From Oscillospiraceae bacterium (lineage in GTDB: Bacteria > Bacillota_A > Clostridia > Oscillospirales > WRJC01), in assembly GCA_009782405.1 (NCBI GenBank), contig WRJC01000006.1, forward strand, positions 1-64,000: a stretch of DNA of 64,000 nt, written 5' to 3'. A program made the position numbers and the translations under genes. Under the pieces are notes generated by a model that was not told where the DNA came from, ran no database searches, and saw only the letters and a list, made by a program, of their open reading frames with translations. Of this stretch, positions 52,251 through 61,060 are shown piece by piece (position 1 is the first letter of the stretch; each line of letters starts with the position of its first letter).

Positions 52251-53051
52251 TTAACTTTCCGTAAAATTTACCCTTTTTATATCGATGCATCTAAAACAAT
52301 TTGCCTCTATTTTGCATATGGCCCCCGAAAGCGAAACTTCACCTTCGCCCACTTCGAACCTGACCGGCATTTTCGTGAGGAACTTTTGGATTATGAGTTC
52401 GTTTTTTATGCCCAGAACAGAGTCCGTGGGCCCGGTCATCCCGATATCCGTTATGTATCCCGCGCCGCCGGGCAGTATCTTCTCGTCGGCAGTCTGCACG
52501 TGGGTGTGGGTACCGAAAATCACGGCCGCTTTCACGCCTTTTTGGTCGATGTATTTCGCCAGGGCGTTTTTTTCGCTTGTGGCCTCGGCGTGTATGTCGA
52601 CCACTGCGAAATCGTAGCTGCCCCACTCGCGCGAAAATATCCTGTCAGCCGCCGAAAACCCCGATTCGATCCCGGGTTCCATGTAGACGGTGCCCAACAG
52701 GTTGGCAAAGAGTATCCTGTATCCTGCTATGTTAACTATGTTGTAGCCTGCCCCCGGGGATGAACCGGGGTAGTTGGCCGGCCTCAGCAAATAGCCGTTT
52801 TCGTCCAAGAAAGCGTAGATTTCCTTTTTTTGCCAAACGTGGTTGCCCGTGGTTATCACATCTGCCCCCGCTTCGAAAATCGCCTCGGCGGATTTGGGGT
52901 CTATGCCGTTGCCGCCCGCCGAATTCTCCCCGTTGGCCACCACGCAGTCTATGGCGTGTGACTTCCGTATGCCCCAGAGGTTTGCTTTGACGAACTCGAC
53001 CCCGGGGACGCCGATTATGTCCCCCACGCACAAAATATTGAATGTTCCCAT
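52251..53051 (-). CDS. ymdB: YmdB-family metallophosphoesterase
   Basis: 266 residues. NILCVGDIIGVPG, VVANGENSAGGNGI, TTGNHVWQ, VVDIHAEATSEK and VIFGTHTHVQTADEKIL are the metal ligand motifs of the YmdB phosphodiesterase/phosphatase family (TIGR00282), which hydrolyses cyclic nucleotides and influences biofilm/sporulation choices. ATG 53051 follows an AAGGGA box; an upstream in-frame start adds an unconserved 22 residues. Located between rny and spoVS as in Bacillus. Confidence 0.94.
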   Translation of the reverse strand: MGTFNILCVGDIIGVPGVEFVKANLWGIRKSHAIDCVVANGENSAGGNGIDPKSAEAIFEAGADVITTGNHVWQKKEIYAFLDENGYLLRPANYPGSSPGAGYNIVNIAGYRILFANLLGTVYMEPGIESGFSAADRIFSREWGSYDFAVVDIHAEATSEKNALAKYIDQKGVKAAVIFGTHTHVQTADEKILPGGAGYITDIGMTGPTDSVLGIKNELIIQKFLTKMPVRFEVGEGEVSLSGAICKIEANCFRCIDIKRVNFTES

Positions 53052-53259
53052 ATGTCCCTTTTCTTGATGAAGTTTGTTTCCTATGGCAATGATACCACAT
53101 TTCCCGTTTTTTGTCAATAGAAACTTCGGCAGATTTCATATATGTCATGCATATTCGGAAACGATGCATTCGAATGACGATAAAGTATTGCGCTTTATCA
53201 AGAATGAAACAAGCGGAAATGCGGCGGATAATTCAAAAAAATTTACAAAATGGCGATGA

Positions 53260-53395
53260 ATTATTCAGCCCGTTGAAACGGCGAGATATATAAAGGAAAA
53301 TTGCCCCGAAATAAAGGGCTTTGACCGTCGCGGACTTTACAGAATGAAGCGATTTTACGAAACCTACAAAAATGAACAAAAATACGCAAAGGGAC
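53260..53395 (+). pseudogene. Fragment resembling a DUF1016/YhcG-type nuclease N-terminal domain
   Basis: In one plus-strand frame the DNA encodes about 45 residues including ETARYIKENCPEIKGFDRRG and LYRMKRFYETYKNEQKYA, which look like the DUF1016 N-terminal helical domain. A TGA lies directly upstream in frame and no start is available; the rest of the gene is missing. It sits in the 398-bp gap between ymdB and rny with no other coding sequence seen, and it overlaps the rny terminator. Confidence 0.5.
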
Positions 53396-53419
53396 GGTCC
53401 GCAAAGCCGGAACCGTCCC
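53391..53419 (-). terminator. Terminator of rny
   Basis: On the minus strand GGGACGG...CCGTCCC with inner TCCG/CGGA pairing, followed by TTTGCG and a T-rich stretch. It starts 31 bp after the rny stop. Confidence 0.65.
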
Positions 53420-53449
53420 CGTCCATTTTCGAATTTGTTTTCTTTTCGG

Positions 53450-55009
53450 CTACCTCGCGTAGTCTATTATCCTGCTTTCCCTGACGAGAAGTATCTTTAT
53501 CTGCCCGGGGTATTCGAGTTCGTCCTCGATCTTCTTCACTATGTCGCGGGCCAAAAACACCATTTTGTCGTCGCTCACTTCATCCGGATTGGCGATGATG
53601 CGCACTTCGCGCCCCGCCTGCATCGCATAGGATTTTTCTATCCCGGCAAACGAGTTTGTGATTTCCTCGAGCCTTTCGAGGCGTTTTATGTAGTTTTCGA
53701 GGTTTTCGCGCCTTGCGCCGGGGCGGGCGCCGGATATCGCGTCTGCGGTTTGCACGATTATGGCCAACATGGTCTGGGGCTCGACGTCCCCGTGATGGGC
53801 CTCGATGGCGTGGATCACGTCCTTGTTTTCCTTGTATTTCTTCGCGATGTCAAGCCCTATCTGTATATGGGAGCCTTCCACTTCGTGGGTCATCGCCTTG
53901 CCGATGTCGTGCAGCAACCCGGCGCGCTTCGCCATGTTCACATCAGCGCCCAGTTCTGCGGCCATCAGCCCCGAGAGGTGCGCCACTTCGGCGGAATGGG
54001 CCAGCACGTTCTGCCCGTAGCTCGTCCTGTACTTCAAGCGGCCGAGAAGTTTGACAAGTTCGGGGTTGATCCCGTGGATCCCGGTTTCGAACGTCACCCG
54101 TTCGCCCTCCGCCTTTATTATCGCGTCCACTTCCTTTTTGGATTTTGCGACCATTTCCTCGATCCTGGCGGGATGTATGCGCCCGTCGATTATCAGCTTT
54201 TCGAGCGTGAGCCTTGCGATTTCGCGGCGGACCGGGTCAAACGACGAAAGCGTCAGGGCTTCCGGAGTGTCGTCGATGATCAGGTCGACTCCCGTAAGGG
54301 TTTCTATCGTCCGTATGTTCCTGCCCTCGCGCCCGATGATCCTGCCTTTCATCTCGTCGTTTGGAAGCGGCACGACCGAAACGGTGGCTTCCGAAACGTA
54401 ATCCGAGGCGTACCTCTGGATGGCGAGCGACAATATGGTTTTGGCCTTCTTTTCGGCGTCCTCCTTGAAGCGCTGTTCGTATTCGAGGATTTTCATCGCC
54501 GATTCGTGGGTGAGTTCGGCTTCCAATTTTTCCATGATCAGTTCTTTCGCCTGTTCTTGGGTAAATCCCGATATTTCCTGCAATATTTGATCCTGTTCCC
54601 GGATTTTTTTCTGGGCCTCCGCTTCAAGCAGCGAGAGTTCCGCCGCCTTTTTGGTTATATTTTCGTCTTTTTTATCCAAGGCTTCGGTTTTTTTGTCCAA
54701 AGCTTCTTCTTTTTGAGCGATGCGCCGCTCGAGTTTGGTGATTTCGCCCCTGCGTTCCTTGGCTTCCCTGTCCGCTTCGTTTTTGATTTTGATCACTTCT
54801 TCTTTGGTTTCGAGCAGGGATTCCTTTTTTTTCGTTTCGGAAATCTTGACGGCTTCGCTCACTATCCGCTTGGCTTCCTCTTCGGCGGAACCGATCTTGG
54901 ACTCGGAAATCTTCTTTCTGAAAGCGATCCCGAAAAAACCGCCGGCGGCCAACCCGACTATCAAGGCCGCGGCGGCTATAGCAATAACTATGCCAATACC
55001 AAAATTCAA
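53450..55009 (-). CDS. rny: Ribonuclease Y
   Basis: 519 residues, equal to Bacillus RNase Y. Domains: N-terminal membrane helix ([25 protein letters not shown]), long coiled coil (~30-180), KH domain ([17 protein letters not shown]) and HD domain ([17 protein letters not shown]). It starts many mRNA decays at the membrane. The likely start is TTG at 55009, because the AAGGAGGTG box is 8 bp upstream and the resulting length fits; ATGs at 55081 and 55030 lie before the box. Confidence 0.95.
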   Translation of the reverse strand: MNFGIGIVIAIAAAALIVGLAAGGFFGIAFRKKISESKIGSAEEEAKRIVSEAVKISETKKKESLLETKEEVIKIKNEADREAKERRGEITKLERRIAQKEEALDKKTEALDKKDENITKKAAELSLLEAEAQKKIREQDQILQEISGFTQEQAKELIMEKLEAELTHESAMKILEYEQRFKEDAEKKAKTILSLAIQRYASDYVSEATVSVVPLPNDEMKGRIIGREGRNIRTIETLTGVDLIIDDTPEALTLSSFDPVRREIARLTLEKLIIDGRIHPARIEEMVAKSKKEVDAIIKAEGERVTFETGIHGINPELVKLLGRLKYRTSYGQNVLAHSAEVAHLSGLMAAELGADVNMAKRAGLLHDIGKAMTHEVEGSHIQIGLDIAKKYKENKDVIHAIEAHHGDVEPQTMLAIIVQTADAISGARPGARRENLENYIKRLERLEEITNSFAGIEKSYAMQAGREVRIIANPDEVSDDKMVFLARDIVKKIEDELEYPGQIKILLVRESRIIDYAR

Positions 55010-55037
55010 AATATGCACCTCCTTATTCATATTTTCG

Positions 55038-55066
55038 ATTATGCGATATCTATATTCTAAATTCAA
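55038..55066 (-). promoter_or_regulatory. Possible promoter of rny
   Basis: On the minus strand TTGAAT (55066-55061), a 17-bp spacer and CATAAT (55043-55038). It is not perfect; a further TATAAT lies upstream (55094 region). Confidence 0.42.
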
Positions 55067-55180
55067 GATAAATTTCTGCACATGATAATTATACTATAAT
55101 TATCTCCGCCATTTATTAAAAGAATTAAAATAATTTCCGTTATTTTATGTATTTTATACAAACTTTTTTAATTTTTGGCT

Positions 55181-56575
55181 TTACATTTCAAACTCTTCGA
55201 ATTTCAAGTCAAATGCGTTGCCCTCGGCGCCGGCTTCCCCGGGGCTTTCGGCGGCGTTTTCCTCTTGCTCGGCGGCTTTGGCGGAGCTTTGGGAGGATTG
55301 GGCGAATGCGCCCTCCTCCCTTTTGAGTATTTCCATGAAATTTGCTTCGGGGTTTTGGTAGAGTATGTCGAGCACGGTAAGAAAATCGCGTATTATTTCC
55401 CTGGGCGTTATGTACATGTTCGCCCCGACCTTGGACATGTACTCTTTCAGGAATTCGAGTATTTCGCTTTCGCCCAATTTTTTTTCGTATTCGTAGTATG
55501 TCTGGTGCAGAAGGCAAATCCTCAGCGCCAGCGCGAAAATCTCCTCGTCCGAAAGCCTTTCGAGGCGTATTGTCGGCCCCATGAGGTTTTTGTATTTCGA
55601 GGAGACGAATTTGCCCTCGGTCAGCCTCGATTTCAGCGCTTCGTAGCTGTAAAGCCCCCGCCGGTTGTCTTCGAGGAACTGCGGGGTGCCGCCCAAAAAT
55701 ATACCCAGCCCTTCGGCTTTTCCCTGCAAGGTGTCGTTGAACATGGACAAAATTTTCTCGTAATTGTTCTCGCGGGATATTTTGTTCGTGATTTTGTACA
55801 GGTTCACGCATTCGTCGATGAAGATCACGAGCCCTTTGTAGCCGATGAGCCGCGCGAAGACGGCAAGCAGCTTGACAAAATCGTACCAGTTCAGATCGTC
55901 GATCACGGAACTCACGGAAAGGTCGTTTTTGGCCTCGGTTTTCGTGGAGTACTCGCCGCGCAGCCATTTTATCGCGGAACTTTTGGTTGTTTCGTCGCCG
56001 TTTTTGTAGGCGATGTAGTATTTGAGCATCACCGCCGCAAAATCAAAGCCGCAAACCAAATTTTCGAGTTCGTTCGAAATTTTGAGCACTTCGGCCGACA
56101 TCGCGATTTCGAGTTCCTTTGAATCCAAGGCGAGCTTTTCTTTTGCGATTATATTCGTCTGAATCGAATTGAGCCAGCGCGAGATGATGGGCACGAGCGC
56201 ATTGCCGTCGGGGGAGGATTTTGCCGCGAGGTTTCTCATCAGCTCCCTGTATACCGCGAGCCCCTGCTTGTTCGTGCCGGAGAGCCTCCTTTCCGGCGAA
56301 AGGTCCGCGTCGGCTGTGAGAAATCCGCGCTCGAGGCAGTGGCCGCGTATCAGCTGCAAAAGGAAACTTTTGCCGCTTCCGTAGCGCCCGATGATGAACC
56401 GGAAGGCGCTGCCGCCCTGGGAGACAAATTCAAGGTCGTTTGTGAACGCGCCTATTTCTTCTTTTCTGCCTATGGCGATATATTCGAGCCCAATGCGCGG
56501 CACTACGCCCGAGCCCACGGAATTGAGCAATATCCCGAGTATGCGCTTTGGGATTTTCGTTTCGTTTTCAATCAT
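55181..56575 (-). CDS. BrxD-like (DUF2791) P-loop ATPase
   Basis: 464 residues. Walker A is IIGRYGSGKS (residues 61-70), Walker B LVIFIDECVNLY, followed by FLGGTPQFLEDNRRGLYSYEALKSRL and a helical part (PREIIRDFLTVLDIL). This matches the DUF2791 ATPase family, which includes BrxD of BREX phage-defence systems. The last ~45 residues are acidic and Ala/Ser rich, ending FDLKFEEFEM. The start overlaps the end of the TerB-domain gene by 8 bp, so the two form a unit. No BREX methylase, PglZ or helicase is next to it. Confidence 0.85.
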   Translation of the reverse strand: MIENETKIPKRILGILLNSVGSGVVPRIGLEYIAIGRKEEIGAFTNDLEFVSQGGSAFRFIIGRYGSGKSFLLQLIRGHCLERGFLTADADLSPERRLSGTNKQGLAVYRELMRNLAAKSSPDGNALVPIISRWLNSIQTNIIAKEKLALDSKELEIAMSAEVLKISNELENLVCGFDFAAVMLKYYIAYKNGDETTKSSAIKWLRGEYSTKTEAKNDLSVSSVIDDLNWYDFVKLLAVFARLIGYKGLVIFIDECVNLYKITNKISRENNYEKILSMFNDTLQGKAEGLGIFLGGTPQFLEDNRRGLYSYEALKSRLTEGKFVSSKYKNLMGPTIRLERLSDEEIFALALRICLLHQTYYEYEKKLGESEILEFLKEYMSKVGANMYITPREIIRDFLTVLDILYQNPEANFMEILKREEGAFAQSSQSSAKAAEQEENAAESPGEAGAEGNAFDLKFEEFEM

Positions 56576-58316
56576 GGTTTTTTGCTCCGTTTACTTGTTG
56601 CACAATCTTAATCAATTCTTCACGGTAATCTTCGATGATTTCATTGGATGCCATATCGAACACGACGTCGCCGATAAAGTCCATTGCTTTTTCGTTGGCG
56701 GCGTCGATCGCCGATTCCAGCATTGTCCCCTTTTGCGCGAAAAATTCGGCGCATATCGAATCAAAGCCATTTTCGCCGGATTCCAGCAAGGCCGCAAGCG
56801 CCGCCCGCTCCAAATCGCCGAGGCTCGCCGCAAACTCGCCCATTCCCGCAAGTTCCGAACTATCGGTGTGGACTGCATGTGAACTATCGTTCACATTCGT
56901 CTCACGTCGATTGGTGTGGACTGCATGTGAACTGTCGTTCACATTCGTCTCACATTCCAAAGCATCTAAAATGTTTTCTTCGCTTCCCGTGTCGATGGCG
57001 ATGAAATCGCCGTCGTCGCCCCCCGGTTCGGCCTCATGGCGCATTTCGGGTTCGGCATCCCTGTTTTGCAGCTCGACCAAAGTCATCGTGGTGTCCCATG
57101 ATTCCTTTTCTATCGCCGCGGCGGCGCCCATGTCCGGCTTGAATTCGGGAGGGGGAAGCGCTTCTTTTTCTTCCGGCGCTTTTTTTTCTTTTGCCTTTTT
57201 TGCCGGGGCGTTCAAATGCGCGCTTGCATAGCGGTCTATCGCTTCTTTCAATTGCTCCGGGTATTTCGAAAGCGTTAGCCTCGATTTTATGCCGAGGAAT
57301 TCCCTTAAGGCGTTTTCGGCGCACCGTGCGGTATCTGTGATGCACTGCCTGATGTAAAAATTTTTGTACATGCTTTTGTACTCGACGGTTATCCTCTTTT
57401 TGTTTTCATATGCGCAGACGGCTCCCATGTAGCTTTCGCGGGTGGTTTTCAAGCTGGCGGCGCCCTCTTCAATTTCTTTTTTGACCAAGGAGTCGAATGC
57501 CGGGCACGACAGGACTTCGCGGAGCATCATGGGCATGTGGAGGTCGAAAACTTCCTTGTTTTTTTCGATGCAGAATTTGCTTTTTGTGTAATCGTACACC
57601 GAAAAATCCCTCAATATCGTTTCCGCGCCGCTGTTTTTGAAAAATCCGTCGGGCATATACATTTCGGGTATGGTGGCAACGCCGGTTATTTCCGGCAAAA
57701 TTTCCGCTATGTCGCCCAAATTTATCTTGAAGTTTTGTATGAACGAAAAGTCGATGAGCCATTCGGCGATATATTTGTCGATTCTGGGAAATTCCGCGCG
57801 GTAATTTTTCCATATGCCGACAATGTTGTCATATGCTTTTTTGCATCCGACCACTTCCGGGAGGTTCAGCTGTTCGTACAGGTACAGAAAAATGTATGAA
57901 AGCCCGGTTTTCGGATAGATGCCTTCCCTGACCTTTGAGCGCCAATAGAGGTACCAGCAAAGCTGTTCGTGGGACAGCTCCTTGTACATGGGCCTGTATG
58001 AAAAAAAATACACATAATCGGCGTTTATGCAGGTTTTCTTGTAATATTTTTTTGCGTCCTGCACAAAATCGCCGAAAAGCGTGAAACCCCTGCCCCAATC
58101 GTCCACTTTCCAATTGATCGGGACATCGCCGCCGACGCTGCGAAAATAGGCGGCGCCCCCGGTTTTTTGGTTTTCCTGCGCCCCGTTTGCTTCGCTGTAA
58201 AGTTTTTGTATCGGAGAAGATTTTTGCTGTTCGGGCGGCAAGTCGTCGCCAAACTCGATTTCGAAACTCTGGAAGCGGCTTTGGCTGTTTGGATTTTTTA
58301 AATCGTATGCCGGCAT
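56568..58316 (-). CDS. TerB-N/TerB-C-like protein with internal 16-residue repeat
   Basis: 582 residues. A TerB-N-like domain (residues ~70-250: YVYFFSYRPMYKELSHEQLCWYLYWRSKVREG, LSYIFLYLYEQLNLPEVVG) is followed by a middle region, a Lys/Glu/Pro linker, and a C-terminal helical part with a TerB-C look (EFFAQKGTMLESAIDAANEKAMDFIGD). Residues ~468-500 hold two copies of ETNVNDSSHAVHT with 16-residue period, encoded by the palindromic repeat DNA. A GGGGGGG box precedes the ATG. It is coupled to the ATPase gene downstream; the function is unknown. Confidence 0.78.
   Translation of the reverse strand: MPAYDLKNPNSQSRFQSFEIEFGDDLPPEQQKSSPIQKLYSEANGAQENQKTGGAAYFRSVGGDVPINWKVDDWGRGFTLFGDFVQDAKKYYKKTCINADYVYFFSYRPMYKELSHEQLCWYLYWRSKVREGIYPKTGLSYIFLYLYEQLNLPEVVGCKKAYDNIVGIWKNYRAEFPRIDKYIAEWLIDFSFIQNFKINLGDIAEILPEITGVATIPEMYMPDGFFKNSGAETILRDFSVYDYTKSKFCIEKNKEVFDLHMPMMLREVLSCPAFDSLVKKEIEEGAASLKTTRESYMGAVCAYENKKRITVEYKSMYKNFYIRQCITDTARCAENALREFLGIKSRLTLSKYPEQLKEAIDRYASAHLNAPAKKAKEKKAPEEKEALPPPEFKPDMGAAAAIEKESWDTTMTLVELQNRDAEPEMRHEAEPGGDDGDFIAIDTGSEENILDALECETNVNDSSHAVHTNRRETNVNDSSHAVHTDSSELAGMGEFAASLGDLERAALAALLESGENGFDSICAEFFAQKGTMLESAIDAANEKAMDFIGDVVFDMASNEIIEDYREELIKIVQQVNGAKNHD
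56865..56953. repeat. Tandem 48-bp in-gene repeat belonging to the palindromic family
   Basis: Two 41-bp units (56865-56905 and 56913-56953) differ at one base and begin 48 bp apart. Each contains ACTGCATGTGAAC...CGTTCACATTCGT, closely resembling the repeats at 17.3 and 58.4 kb. The 48-bp period keeps the reading frame. Confidence 0.85.
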
Positions 58317-58343
58317 TTAACCCCCCCATGCTATAGCTCGATT

Positions 58344-58467
58344 TGCGTTCATGTTCGTTACACGTTCGATTGGTTTGACATGAACTAATGTGAACGAAAG
58401 TTCATATGCCGTTCATGCGCACGCTTGCATCAATTATGTACATGAACTGCGTTCATGTTCGTTACAC
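58344..58467. repeat. Cluster of palindromic repeat units between the TerB gene and phoH
   Basis: A 20-bp unit TGCGTTCATGTTCGTTACAC occurs at 58344-58363 and again at 58448-58467. Between them 58403-58438, read on the minus strand, nearly matches the TGCAAGCATGCGCATGAAC block of the 17.3-kb repeats. No coding sequence is seen. Confidence 0.8.
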
Positions 58468-58507
58468 ATCTTATTATTTTACCACTAAATGAAAACAATG
58501 TCAATAG

Positions 58508-59515
58508 CTACAGCATTCTTTTCGGCGTAAATTTTTTTGGGTTTGCGGGGGCATTCTTCGAATTTTCGTGCCTTTCGTAAGCCAGTATTATTTTTTGCAC
58601 GAGTCTGTGGCGCACCACGTCCCTTTCGGTGAAATAGTGCACGGCTATGTCGTCTATGTTCCTTAAAATTTTCACCGCCTCGATGAGCCCGCTCTTGGTG
58701 TCGCGGGGCAGGTCGATCTGGGTTATGTCCCCTGTGACTATCGCCTTGGAATTAAAGCCCAACCGCGTCAAAAACATTTTCATCTGGGCAGGGGTGGTGT
58801 TTTGCGCCTCGTCCAATATGACAAAAGAATCGTCCAGTGTGCGGCCCCTCATATAGGCCAAGGGCGCGATTTCTATTATGTTGCGTTCGGTGTACTTTTG
58901 GTAGCCTTCATAGCTAAGCATTTCATAGAGCGCGTCGTACAAGGGCCGCAGGTAGGGGTCTATCTTGTTTTGCAGGTCGCCGGGCAGAAACCCGAGCTTC
59001 TCGCCCGCTTCCACCGCCGGGCGGGTCAGGATGATTTTGGCGACTTTTTTGCTTTTCAGGGCGGCCACCGCCATGGCCACCGCCAAGAAGGTCTTGCCGG
59101 TGCCGGCGGGGCCCACGCCGAAAACCACGGTGTTTTTCTTTATGGCTTCCACGTAGCTTTTCTGGCCGACCGTTTTGGCTTTTATCGGCTTGCCCCTCGA
59201 GGTTATGCATACGCAGTCGTTGTCGAGGCTCGCCAGCTCGCTTTTTTTGCCGTCGCAAATCATCGACATCGCATAGCTGATATTCTGTTCGGTCAGGATT
59301 TCGTTGAAGCCGAGCAGGTTCATGAGATAGTCTATGGTGCCCGCCGCCTTTTTGACGTCTTCCTCGGATTCGCCCAAAATCTTTATTTTCCCGCCGTCCT
59401 GGTTTGAGATTTTCACCTTGAACTCGTTTTCTATCGCCTCGGTGTTGCAATCCAGCTCCCCGAAAAGGTAGGGGATTTTGTCCGGATGCTTTACATCTAT
59501 GTATTGTTCCGTCAT
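58508..59515 (-). CDS. phoH: PhoH-like ATPase
   Basis: 335 residues. KH-like N-terminal region, then a P-loop ATPase: VVFGVGPAGTGKTFLAVAMAV (Walker A), TRPAVEAGEKLGFLPGD, FVILDEAQNTTPAQMKMFLTRLG (Walker B) and VTGDITQIDLPRD. This is the standard PhoH/YbeZ family, linked with RNA processing and normally beside ybeY; here ybeY is not seen. The ATG at 59515 is the only in-frame candidate, though a GGAGG box is 17 bp away. The gene is alone on the minus strand. Confidence 0.93.
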   Translation of the reverse strand: MTEQYIDVKHPDKIPYLFGELDCNTEAIENEFKVKISNQDGGKIKILGESEEDVKKAAGTIDYLMNLLGFNEILTEQNISYAMSMICDGKKSELASLDNDCVCITSRGKPIKAKTVGQKSYVEAIKKNTVVFGVGPAGTGKTFLAVAMAVAALKSKKVAKIILTRPAVEAGEKLGFLPGDLQNKIDPYLRPLYDALYEMLSYEGYQKYTERNIIEIAPLAYMRGRTLDDSFVILDEAQNTTPAQMKMFLTRLGFNSKAIVTGDITQIDLPRDTKSGLIEAVKILRNIDDIAVHYFTERDVVRHRLVQKIILAYERHENSKNAPANPKKFTPKRML

Positions 59516-59562
59516 TATTGTTTTACTTTGCCTCCGTAATAAATTTTGTTTTCCACAAGTAT

Positions 59563-59590
59563 ATTATACAGATTTTTTGCAAAATTGCAA
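59563..59590 (-). promoter_or_regulatory. Possible promoter of phoH
   Basis: On the minus strand TTGCAA (59590-59585), a 16-bp spacer and TATAAT (59568-59563). The -35 region lies inside a 19-bp sequence also present at 6829-6847. Confidence 0.5.
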
Positions 59591-59697
59591 TATCTTTTTT
59601 GCCATTATATTAATTGTTCTAAAAAAATTCAAAAAACCGAAAAAAATAGGGTGTACAATGGAAACCATGAAATATAATTCAGGAGGCGGAGGATTTT

Positions 59698-59910
59698 ATG
59701 AATGCGAACATCGAGAGCGTGATAGAGGAAAAATGCTGCTATTGCGAAAACGCCTCGCCCATACGCGAGACGAGCGGGTATATATGCAAGAAAAAGGGGA
59801 TTGTCAGCTATAATTTCAAATGCAGGAAGTTTGCCTTCGACCCGATCAAGCTTTCCCCCATGCTGCCCGCCAGCCCCATGGAATTTTCCCCGGAAGATTT
59901 TAAAATATAG
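59698..59910 (+). CDS. Small Cys-containing protein
   Basis: 70 residues: ESVIEEKCCYCENASPIRE, GYICKKKGIVSYNFKCRKF. The pattern CCxxC...C...C suggests zinc binding. Similar short proteins are common in Clostridia without a known role. A GGCGGAGGA box lies before the ATG. It is 9 bp before the mscL gene and likely in the same operon. Confidence 0.72.
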   Translation: MNANIESVIEEKCCYCENASPIRETSGYICKKKGIVSYNFKCRKFAFDPIKLSPMLPASPMEFSPEDFKI

Positions 59911-59919
59911 GTGGAGGAG

Positions 59920-60414
59920 ATGAAAAAAATGTTCGACGATTTCAAAAAATTCGCATTCAAGGGCAATGTGATGGACATGGCGATCGGCGTGATCATAGGC
60001 GGGGCATTCGGGAAAATAGTGACCTCCCTGGTAAACGACATGATCATGCCGCTGTTGACGCTGTTGACGGGGAAGATAAAGTTTGAAAACCTCTTTGTCG
60101 CGCTCAACGGGGAAAGCTACGAAACGGCGGAGGCGGCCGCGGAGGCCGGGGCCGCGACGATCAATTACGGGATGTTCATTATTTCCGTGATCGATTTCCT
60201 CATAATCGCCGCGTCGATATTCATCGTGATGAAGCAGATAAACAAAATATCGAAGAAATTCGCAAAAAAAACGGAGGAGGCGCCCCCCGCCGCCAAGGAC
60301 TGCCCCTTTTGCAAAAGCCCGATTCACATAGAGGCCACAAGGTGCCCGAACTGCACCTCGAAGATAGAAGCGGCCGGGCCGCCCGAAGGAGCGGCAGCCG
60401 AAAATGCAGAGTAA
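59920..60414 (+). CDS. mscL: Large-conductance mechanosensitive channel with C-terminal zinc ribbon
   Basis: 164 residues. Channel core: [42 protein letters not shown] (helix 1) and [25 protein letters not shown] (helix 2). After the usual helical tail there is an added zinc ribbon (CPFC at 128-131 and CPNC at 142-145) and a short acidic end. MscL opens when turgor rises; the zinc ribbon is beyond the length of typical MscL (about 120-150 residues). The GTG 9 bp upstream is part of the ribosome site. The purN start overlaps its end by 11 bp. Confidence 0.9.
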   Translation: MKKMFDDFKKFAFKGNVMDMAIGVIIGGAFGKIVTSLVNDMIMPLLTLLTGKIKFENLFVALNGESYETAEAAAEAGAATINYGMFIISVIDFLIIAASIFIVMKQINKISKKFAKKTEEAPPAAKDCPFCKSPIHIEATRCPNCTSKIEAAGPPEGAAAENAE

Positions 60415-61060
60415 GCCCGTAAAAAACATTGCGGTGTTCGTCTCGGGCGGGGGCACGAACCTCGGGGCGCTCATCGAGGCGATCAAAGCAGGGAAGATAG
60501 CAAACGGGCAAATATCGCTCGTCGTTTCCAGCAAAAGCGACGCCTATGCGCTGATCCGCGCAAATCAAAACGGCATTCCGGCAAAAATCGTGGAACGCAA
60601 AAAATATCCCGACGAAAAGCAGTATTCGGAAAAAATCCTCGAAACAATCAAACCCTACGACATAGACCTGATCGTGCTCGCGGGGTTCATGTCCGTTTTG
60701 TCCGGGGATTTCGTGAAACTCTACGAAAACAAAATCATGAACACGCATCCGACGCTGATCCCGGCATTTTGCGGAAAGGGATGGTACGGGCTGAAAGTCC
60801 ACGAAAAGGTTTTGGAGAGCGGAGTCAAGCTGAGCGGCGCGACCGTGCATTTCGCCAATGAAATCACCGATGGAGGGCCGATCATCCTGCAAAAGGCGGC
60901 TGAAGTCAAAGAGGACGACACGCCGGAAAGCCTGCAGCGGCGCATCATGGCGGAATGCGAGCATGTAATATTGGCCGAAGCGGTGCACCTGTTCTGCGAC
61001 GGCCGCCTCGAAGTCAAAGAAAACAAGGTGTATATAAAAAGCGGGAGGGCAAATCAATGA
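60404..61060 (+). CDS. purN: Phosphoribosylglycinamide formyltransferase
   Basis: 218 residues. [20 protein letters not shown] at the N terminus, [25 protein letters not shown] (catalytic Asn and His) and [21 protein letters not shown] (catalytic Asp). It makes formyl-GAR from GAR and 10-formyl-THF in purine synthesis. It overlaps the MscL gene by 11 bp and the purH start by 4 bp, so the run is translationally coupled. Confidence 0.95.
   Translation: MQSKPVKNIAVFVSGGGTNLGALIEAIKAGKIANGQISLVVSSKSDAYALIRANQNGIPAKIVERKKYPDEKQYSEKILETIKPYDIDLIVLAGFMSVLSGDFVKLYENKIMNTHPTLIPAFCGKGWYGLKVHEKVLESGVKLSGATVHFANEITDGGPIILQKAAEVKEDDTPESLQRRIMAECEHVILAEAVHLFCDGRLEVKENKVYIKSGRANQ

Noticed and set aside
55181..58316. 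Calling the ATPase/TerB pair a BREX defence system
   Set aside because: No PglX methylase, PglZ phosphatase or helicase gene is present beside it.
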